DNA of 64,000 bases from Endotrypanum monterogeii. Its lineage: Eukaryota > Euglenozoa > Kinetoplastea > Trypanosomatida > Trypanosomatidae. A program made the translations under genes and the position numbers. The DNA is taken from contig CM007316.1 in the NCBI GenBank assembly GCA_000333855.2, positions 1,468,115-1,532,114 on the forward strand. Reading direction: 5' to 3'. The notes below the pieces were generated by a model. That model did no database searches. It was not told the DNA's origin and saw only the letters and a list, made by a program, of their open reading frames with translations. Shown in pieces: positions 62,783 through 64,000 of this stretch; positions within the stretch are counted from its first letter, which is position 1, and every line of letters starts with the position of its first letter.

Positions 62783-63027
62783 AATTGGCGCGGTGTGAAA
62801 ACATTAAGGCAATCGAATGGCACGTGATCTTGTTTGGAGGGGGTACCGGGGACCTTGCTAAAGAATAAAGTGGGGGGGAGGTGGGTTGGGTGGTGGGGCT
62901 GGGTCTGGAAATTTTTACCGATACATGAATTGATGTTCTGCTATAATTGAGATTGAATTCTGAAAGAATATGCGTTTGTTGGAAACCCACTTTTTATGAC
63001 CTCACCCAGGAATTTTTCCCTGAGGAA

Positions 63028-63082
63028 GGGTCCGGGTGCCACCTGGGTCCCCCTGGGTTGTTGAGGTGGGAACCCCGGACCC
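63028..63082. repeat. Strong imperfect inverted repeat (hairpin)
   Basis: GGGTCCGGGT at 63028-63037 pairs with ACCCCGGACCC at 63072-63082 (one bulged C), and CCACCT at 63039-63044 pairs with AGGTGG at 63064-63069, leaving a 19-base loop. All sixteen pairs are G-C or A-T. It could be an RNA structure, a degenerate element end or chance. Confidence 0.6.
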
Positions 63083-63526
63083 GGAAGGATGGAGGTCGAG
63101 AAATAAATTCGAGAAAAATATACGCCATGCTAAAAGGCGTAATTGAGCTATATAAATGTTGTCTTGAGAGAGGTGGGACCGGTCTCGGTGCTGGTGCCTG
63201 AGCCAGTGTGAACTGGTGACCCGCGACGTGCGACCGTCCAGGTGACCTGATGTTTCCGGATGTGGAAAATATGGTCCCAGGTCGGAAAATATGTACCCCT
63301 ATGATTCATCCGTGTCCTGTACGGATTCTTCCTTTCCATTTGTCTTGACTCTCGTTTCCCGATGCTTGTGAATGAAGTAATCACTCCAAGTGGTGTTTTA
63401 TCCCGCCCTCGACGCATCAACAGAAAAAAGGACGAATTGATTAACACTATTGCTTCTCTTTGATTCGGGCTGACCATTAAAAGTTTACATATCGCTTCTC
63501 AATTCTATTTAAAGTGGGATTTAGCC

Positions 63527-63808
63527 ATGTTCAATATAGTCATGACTTGTGTCCTACAGTTGACTTGGTTCATCTTCATGGGTGCAAACATCACTATAGT
63601 TATCTTATACTTCTATATGTCCCCAAATGAAAGCATAGATCAGTTATTTTGGAAGGGCTTTGTGGTGCAAACATTTGGTCTACTCAACATGCTAGGAATG
63701 GATTTTTTTTCTGTGTATTCCCAACAGTGTGCTAGTTTGATAGCTCTTAAAAAAGCTGAATATGAATATTTAATCGGCAATTCAAATAAGGACTCGGACT
63801 CAGCCTAG
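63527..63808 (+). CDS. Small two-helix membrane protein, function unknown
   Basis: The 93-residue protein starts at an ATG with a good context (GCCATG) just after a TTTAG at 63520-63524. It has two hydrophobic helices, about residues 4-30 and 43-65, followed by a short acidic and Asn/Ser-rich tail. No family was recognised. Its codons end much more often in A or T than those of the genes to the left (many ATA, TTA, AAA, GAA), so base use is unlike its neighbours. It could be a small mitochondrial or ER protein. Being open for 94 codons with a hydrophobic layout and good start context favours a real gene, but a chance frame in AT-rich DNA is possible. Confidence 0.55.
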   Translation: MFNIVMTCVLQLTWFIFMGANITIVILYFYMSPNESIDQLFWKGFVVQTFGLLNMLGMDFFSVYSQQCASLIALKKAEYEYLIGNSNKDSDSA

Positions 63809-63932
63809 TATTTGGTTTTATTTGTCCTTGTTCGTTGTGTATCGTTTCCCCAGACACAGACGGAACACACAACTGCAACACCAGCGCACCTTTTCCCTTT
63901 CTACCGAGTCATGCGACACATCCTCATCGGAA

Positions 63933-64000
63933 ATGTCTGACAAACAAGAACACCTAACAGTGGAAGAGCTAGACGCACATGTCGCACTGTTCCTCGACGA
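63933..64000 (+). CDS. Start of a gene cut by the window edge
   Basis: An ATG at 63933 opens a frame that runs off the end of the window. The 22 complete codons begin Met-Ser-Asp-Lys-Gln-Glu-His-Leu-Thr-Val-Glu-Glu-Leu-Asp and look like a soluble, acidic N-terminus. T/C-rich sequence at 63889-63902 lies just upstream. The product cannot be identified from this part. Confidence 0.5.
   Translation, partial: MSDKQEHLTVEELDAHVALFLD

Larger units (their letters stand above)
62096..63526. other. Anomalous intergenic stretch after NAF1
   Basis: About 1.4 kb with no supportable gene and a composition unlike the other intergenic regions: fewer pyrimidine tracts, several GGGT/GGGTCC-rich patches, five telomere-like hexamers at 62753-62782 and a strong hairpin at 63028-63082. 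A minus-strand open frame at 63148-63477 has no recognisable content. A tract at 63490-63510 followed by AG at 63513-63514 is a possible acceptor for the next gene. Confidence 0.55.

Noticed and set aside
63148..63477. 109-codon minus-strand open frame near the right edge
   Set aside because: It is opposite to all other genes, has no recognisable domain and overlaps the anomalous non-coding stretch; a chance frame is more likely.
1..64000. tRNA, rRNA or snRNA genes
   Set aside because: A search by eye for B-box-like GGTTCGANNCC and for long conserved RNA blocks found no match outside coding regions; a dedicated scan (tRNAscan-SE, Rfam) was not possible.

Overview
This window is nuclear DNA of a kinetoplastid flagellate, most probably a Leishmania-like trypanosomatid (subfamily Leishmaniinae). 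Every convincing coding region lies on the + strand and none shows an intron. The genes are separated by long intergenic stretches full of pyrimidine tracts, dinucleotide microsatellites and poly-T/poly-A runs. In many genes the first ATG lies a short distance after a pyrimidine tract followed by AG, the layout expected for polycistronic transcription with spliced-leader trans-splicing. Myosin XXI, known from trypanosomatids, sits upstream of an ATG4 peptidase and ribosomal protein uL2. From memory this matches the right-hand part of Leishmania chromosome 32 (LmjF.32.38xx-39xx), but no search was possible here.

Layout, left to right: a cornichon-like cargo receptor (216-782); a zinc-ribbon plus coiled-coil protein (1869-2861); a 960-aa NF-X1-type zinc-finger protein that looks like a helicase remnant (4837-7719); myosin XXI (10155-13307); a WD40-like protein (16612-17688); ATG4 (19343-20545); 60S ribosomal protein uL2 (22874-23656), followed by a 20-N assembly gap in very odd sequence; an ERGIC/Erv41-Erv46-type protein (25100-26029); the TFIIH helicase XPB (27491-29899); a 4.9-kb stretch with one questionable mini-ORF; a 4147-aa HECT ubiquitin ligase (34983-47426); a PPR-like/PIN-domain protein (49756-51426); a HAT-repeat protein resembling CstF-77 (52307-55294); an LYR-motif mitochondrial-type protein (56228-56785); a protein with three cyclic-nucleotide-binding-like domains (58245-60344); the H/ACA snoRNP assembly factor NAF1 (61280-62095); a small AT-rich membrane-protein gene (63527-63808); and the first 68 bases of another gene (63933 to the edge).

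The genes are mostly housekeeping and do not form a pathway. They cover secretory trafficking, RNA processing, transcription and repair, autophagy, ubiquitination, motility and translation, as is usual for trypanosomatid gene clusters.

The most notable non-coding features are two almost identical copies of a ~440-bp A-tailed repeat in direct orientation (18191-18641 and 57079-57524), best explained as SIDER-like retroposons; a perfect 70-bp AT palindrome (8098-8167); and an anomalous 1.4-kb stretch after NAF1 with degenerate telomere-like hexamers and a strong hairpin. No rRNA, tRNA, CRISPR array or bacterial-type system was seen.
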